The translations under genes were made by a program, and so were the position numbers. The notes below the pieces were generated by a model, which saw only the letters and a program-made list of their open reading frames with translations, was not told the origin of the DNA and did not search any database. Below, piece by piece: positions 6,103 to 8,547 of a stretch of 8,547 nt of DNA. This DNA is from Bacilli bacterium. GTDB taxonomy: Bacteria; Bacillota_I; Bacilli_A; RFN20; CAG-288. Numbering within the stretch: position 1 is the stretch's first letter; the number at the start of each line of letters is the position of its first letter. Where the stretch lies: the NCBI GenBank assembly GCA_022774485.1, contig JALFLX010000068.1, positions 1-8,547 of the forward strand. Direction: 5' to 3'.

Positions 6103-7152
6103 ATGGGTTTAATCAGCTTTTTAAAGAATAAATTCGGCAAGAAAAAAGAGCCGGAAAATCAGGCAAAGACAGAGGTAAAACAAGAAGGACAGCCTCAAAA
6201 AGAATCGGTGAAAGAAGAGTCTAGCCACGAGAAATACATCACAGGATTAGATAAATCCCGCATCGGTTTTACTGAGCGTCTCAACCGTCTAGCAAAGAGC
6301 AACAAGACTGTCAACGCAGAATATTTTGATGAATTGGAGCGCATCTTGATTGAAGCGGATGTTGGTGTTAATTTGACCTTGGAGCTCATCCAAGAGACAG
6401 TCAAAGAGAGCAAAGCGCAAGGAATTCAAGATCCTGAAAAGCTCAATGAGCTTCTCATTGATAAGATGTTTGTTTCTTACGCGAACAAGGGTGGATCTTT
6501 CGATACGGATATCAAATTCGCCAAAGACACTCCGACTATCATTTTCTTATGCGGTGTCAATGGTGTCGGAAAGACAACCACTGCAGCAAAGCTCGCTCAC
6601 AAATATAAAAACCGCGGAAAGAAAGTTCTCTTAGTCGCTGCTGACACTTTCCGTGCTGGTGCGGTGGAACAGCTCACGTTCTGGGCAGAAAAGGTCGGTG
6701 TCGATATTATCTCAAAGCCGAACTGTGATCCTGCTGCCGTCTGCTATGATGCGATGAAGAAGTCTATCGCTGAGAACTATGACCTTGTCTTAGTCGATAC
6801 AGCGGGAAGACTTCAGAACAAGAAAGGTTTGATGGATGAGCTTAGAAAAATGGTCAGCATTATCCGTAAGTTCATCCCGGAAGCGCCGCATGAATCGCTT
6901 CTTATCATCGATGCAAACACCGGTCAAAACGGTATCGATCAGGCGATGGTGTTCAAAGAGTGCTGCGATATCACCGGCATTATCATCACGAAGATGGATG
7001 GCACGAGCAAAGGCGGTATCATCCTCTCTATCCGCGATCGTCTCGCTTTACCGGTCAAATTCATCGGCTTAGGGGAGAAGATGGATGACTTGCAAGAATT
7101 CGACTTAGACCAGTATCTCTATGGCCTTTTAGTCGGAAGAGAGGAGGAGTAG
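6103..7152 (+). CDS. ftsY: Signal recognition particle receptor FtsY
   Basis: SRP receptor GTPase at the inner face of the membrane; its NG domain pairs with that of Ffh to hand ribosomes to the Sec translocon. 349 residues. An amphipathic Lys-rich start, MGLISFLKNKFGKKK (1-15), resembles a membrane-targeting helix. A short charged A-region, rich in Lys/Glu/Gln, runs to about 45, then the helical N domain to about 140. G-domain motifs: GVNGVGKTTT (151-160), DTFRAGAVEQL (181-191), DTAGR (232-236), DANTGQNG (270-277), TKMDG (296-300) and GLGEKMDDLQEFD (322-334). Only 1 nt separates it from rnc, and its SD is weak (TAGGT near 6091), so coupling with rnc is likely. smc, which commonly sits between rnc and ftsY in Bacillota, is absent here. 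Confidence 0.97.
   Translation: MGLISFLKNKFGKKKEPENQAKTEVKQEGQPQKESVKEESSHEKYITGLDKSRIGFTERLNRLAKSNKTVNAEYFDELERILIEADVGVNLTLELIQETVKESKAQGIQDPEKLNELLIDKMFVSYANKGGSFDTDIKFAKDTPTIIFLCGVNGVGKTTTAAKLAHKYKNRGKKVLLVAADTFRAGAVEQLTFWAEKVGVDIISKPNCDPAAVCYDAMKKSIAENYDLVLVDTAGRLQNKKGLMDELRKMVSIIRKFIPEAPHESLLIIDANTGQNGIDQAMVFKECCDITGIIITKMDGTSKGGIILSIRDRLALPVKFIGLGEKMDDLQEFDLDQYLYGLLVGREEE
7141..7149 (+). promoter_or_regulatory. Shine-Dalgarno of the small membrane gene, inside the ftsY 3' end
   Basis: GAGGAGGAG (an AGGAGG core) ends 4 nt before the ATG at 7154; the best core, at 7142-7147, gives a 6-nt spacing. The same nine bases encode the three terminal Glu residues of FtsY. Confidence 0.75.
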
Positions 7153-7153
7153 C

Positions 7154-7402
7154 ATGGGTGACTTTTGGATGCGCATCTTGATCATTCTTTTGATCAATAT
7201 GGCAGTAGACTTCGTGGTGACACTCATCATTCCAAATGCGTATCTCGCCAATATCATCTCCACGATTCTCATCTCTTTCATCTTTGTCTCGATGCAGGTG
7301 AGAGGACCTGGGAAATACCGCTCGATCACGTTCTGGAAGATGTTCTTTATTCTCTCAATTTTCTTCCTCTTATTCGATCTTCTCTTCTGGGTGATCTTAT
7401 GA
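7154..7402 (+). CDS. Small three-helix membrane protein of unknown function in the SRP operon
   Basis: Not recognised. The 82-residue product is almost entirely hydrophobic, with three predicted membrane segments: about 4-26, 29-47 and 60-82. The first turn is very short (PNAY). The second loop, QVRGPGKYRSI (48-58), carries R50, K54 and R56, so by the positive-inside rule it should be cytoplasmic, with the N-terminus inside and the C-terminus outside. It is supported as a real gene by a strong SD in the ftsY tail, a 1-nt gap to ftsY, and an ATGA stop/start overlap with ylxM. It is therefore co-translated with the SRP receptor and YlxM. A part in membrane protein insertion would fit the context, but nothing in the sequence proves it. 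Aromatic and Ile/Leu/Phe-rich composition is usual for such proteins. Confidence 0.8.
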   Translation: MGDFWMRILIILLINMAVDFVVTLIIPNAYLANIISTILISFIFVSMQVRGPGKYRSITFWKMFFILSIFFLLFDLLFWVIL

Positions 7403-7746
7403 GAGAAGAGGAACTCACGCTGGAGAAGAAAGAATATATCTCTCTTCTCTTTCTCCTTTATGGAGAAGTGCTCACCGAGAGTATTAAAAGAAGAATGCGT
7501 CAATTCTATCTTGATGACTATTCTCTCTCCGAGATTGCGGAAAATGAAAAAGTCAGTAGAAATGCGATACATGAATCGTTAAGAAACGGTGTTCAAAAAT
7601 TGATGAAGTTAGAGAAAAAACTTCATTTCTTAGAAAAAAATCAACACCTCTCTTCCCTGGTGGAACAGCTGGAGTTGACAGAGGATCCTTCTCAGAGAGA
7701 AGCGGTTCTTCAGAAGATGAAAGGAGAATTGTTCTATGGCGTTTGA
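7399..7746 (+). CDS. ylxM: YlxM-family (UPF0122) helix-turn-helix protein, SRP-associated
   Basis: Small helical protein of the YlxM/p13 family, encoded next to ffh in many Bacillota and reported in streptococci to modulate SRP activity. 115 residues (about 110 in B. subtilis). The family pattern is seen in YGEVLTESIKRRMRQFYLDDYSLSEIAE (21-48), a sigma-region-4-like helix-turn-helix: YLDDYSLSEIA then VSRNAIHESLRNGVQKL (52-68). A charged helical tail follows (69-110). The start is the ATG at 7399 in an ATGA overlap with the membrane gene; the frame is open further upstream, but that stretch is an out-of-frame reading of the membrane gene. There is no clear SD, so translation is probably coupled. 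The end overlaps ffh by 11 bp. The usual TEKQ is TESI here and the HTH is somewhat divergent. Confidence 0.9.
   Translation: MREEELTLEKKEYISLLFLLYGEVLTESIKRRMRQFYLDDYSLSEIAENEKVSRNAIHESLRNGVQKLMKLEKKLHFLEKNQHLSSLVEQLELTEDPSQREAVLQKMKGELFYGV
7721..7726 (+). promoter_or_regulatory. Shine-Dalgarno sequence of ffh
   Basis: AAGGAG nine nt before the ATG at 7736, inside the ylxM coding end; it fixes the ffh start within the ylxM gene. Confidence 0.8.
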
Positions 7747-8547
7747 AGCGTTAGGCGACCGCCTGTCTCGTATCTTTAAGAAGATCAGAGGACAGGCGAC
7801 ACTCACAGAGAAAAACATGGAGGAAATGCTCTCTGAAGTGAAGAGAGCTCTCTTAGAAGCGGATGTCAATTATACTGTTGTTAACGACTTTATCCGTGAG
7901 GTCAGAGAAGAGTCTGTCGGTCAGAAAGTCTTGACCAAAGTCTCTCCTGGAAACATGGTCGTTAAGATTGTCCACGATAAGATGGAAGAGCTTTTAGGAA
8001 GCGGTGATAATGATATCCCGTTCCGTTTGGATGGAAAGCCCACTGTTATCATGATGGTCGGTCTTCAGGGTACTGGTAAGACCACCTCTGCTGCAAAGCT
8101 TGCTTCCCTCTTCCAAAGAAAGAATAGAAAGAAAGTTCTTTTAGGCGCTTTGGATATCTATCGCCCTGCTGCAATCGATCAGCTCACCAACTTGGGCCTT
8201 AAGATCGAGCCTGCCATCGACACCTATTCTGATCGCAGCGGTACCCTTCCTCCTTTGATCGCTCGCGCTGCTTATCAGAAAGCGGTCGAAGAGAAATATC
8301 AGATCTTAATTCTCGATACTGCCGGTCGTCTTGAAGTCGATGAAAGACTCATGCAAGAGTTAAAAGATATTCAGAGAGAAGTCCACTGTGATGAGACTCT
8401 CTTGACAGTCGACTCTCTCGCTGGTCAAAATGCGACCAATGTCGCTTTGACTTTTTCAAAAGAGATCAACATCACCGGTCTTGTCATGACTAAGTTAGAT
8501 GGTGACTCTAGAGGCGGTGCCGCTCTCTCCATCAAGAAGCTGACCGG
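7736..8547 (+). CDS. ffh: Signal recognition particle GTPase Ffh, 3' end cut by window
   Basis: SRP54 homologue that binds signal sequences and 4.5S/6S-like SRP RNA and docks with FtsY. The frame stays open to the window end: 270 complete codons are present and the methionine-rich M domain is missing. N domain: MAFEALGDRLSRIFKKIRG start, then SEVKRALLEADVN (33-45). G domain: MVGLQGTGKTTSAAKLA (107-123), ALDIYRPAAIDQL (138-150), DTAGR (194-198), VDSLAGQNA (225-233; more often VDAMTGQ) and TKLDGDSRGGAALS (252-265). All key GTPase residues are intact. It begins 11 bp inside ylxM with its own SD, in the same operon as its receptor FtsY. Identity is certain. Confidence 0.97.
   Translation, partial: MAFEALGDRLSRIFKKIRGQATLTEKNMEEMLSEVKRALLEADVNYTVVNDFIREVREESVGQKVLTKVSPGNMVVKIVHDKMEELLGSGDNDIPFRLDGKPTVIMMVGLQGTGKTTSAAKLASLFQRKNRKKVLLGALDIYRPAAIDQLTNLGLKIEPAIDTYSDRSGTLPPLIARAAYQKAVEEKYQILILDTAGRLEVDERLMQELKDIQREVHCDETLLTVDSLAGQNATNVALTFSKEINITGLVMTKLDGDSRGGAALSIKKLT

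Noticed and set aside
7165..7398. 78-codon N-terminal extension of YlxM
   Set aside because: It is the membrane gene read in another frame (His/Asp-rich, no family match); YlxM starts at 7399.
1..8547. CRISPR arrays, tRNA/rRNA genes, insertion sequences, toxin-antitoxin or phage genes
   Set aside because: I looked for direct repeat arrays, cloverleaf sequences, transposase motifs and foreign-looking stretches and saw none; frequent TCTCTC/GAGAGA words appear to come from codon use (Leu-Ser, Arg/Glu).

Overview
The window reads as chromosomal core sequence from a low-to-moderate G+C member of the Bacillota (Firmicutes), probably from the Bacilli/Erysipelotrichia side. This is inferred from gene order (fakA ... 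recG-plsX-rnc-ftsY-ylxM-ffh), AGGAGG-type ribosome binding sites, a HrcA/CIRCE heat-shock operator and Rho-independent terminators with T-tracts. TGA is a genuine stop: recG, plsX, rnc, the small membrane gene and ylxM all end in it, so a UGA=Trp mollicute code is excluded. Every gene is on the + strand. I see no mobile element, tRNA, rRNA or CRISPR array.

Region 1 (1-1508): the 3' part of the fatty acid kinase gene fakA, closed by a strong terminator. Region 2 (1544-2250): a monocistronic small heat-shock gene (Hsp20) under a clear sigma-A-type promoter. A near-perfect CIRCE operator lies at its transcription start, and a second, degenerate CIRCE-like inverted repeat overlaps the -35. Its 3' untranslated region holds two hairpins with pyrimidine-rich loops before a perfect 11-bp terminator stem. 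Region 3 (2277-4385): recG, apparently with a leaderless or SD-less start, ended by its own terminator. Region 4 (about 4385 to the window end): a tightly packed operon plsX-rnc-ftsY-(small membrane protein)-ylxM-ffh. Its genes overlap by 4-11 bp or are separated by 1 bp; it continues past the end of the window.

Functionally the window joins exogenous fatty acid use (FakA phosphorylates fatty acids; PlsX interconverts acyl-phosphate and acyl-ACP), the signal-recognition-particle pathway (FtsY receptor, Ffh GTPase, YlxM accessory protein), RNA processing (RNase III), DNA repair (RecG) and protein-folding stress (Hsp20). Compared with the familiar Bacillus order, the genes usually found between plsX and rnc (fabD, fabG, acpP) and smc (usual between rnc and ftsY) are absent here. 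An unrecognised 82-residue three-helix membrane protein sits between ftsY and ylxM.

There is no obviously new multi-gene system. The items most worth a second look are the doubled CIRCE on an hsp20 gene, the hsp20 3'UTR with an anti-SD sequence in a hairpin loop, the apparently leaderless and divergent recG, and the small membrane protein embedded in the SRP operon. No gene-free stretch exceeds 300 bases.
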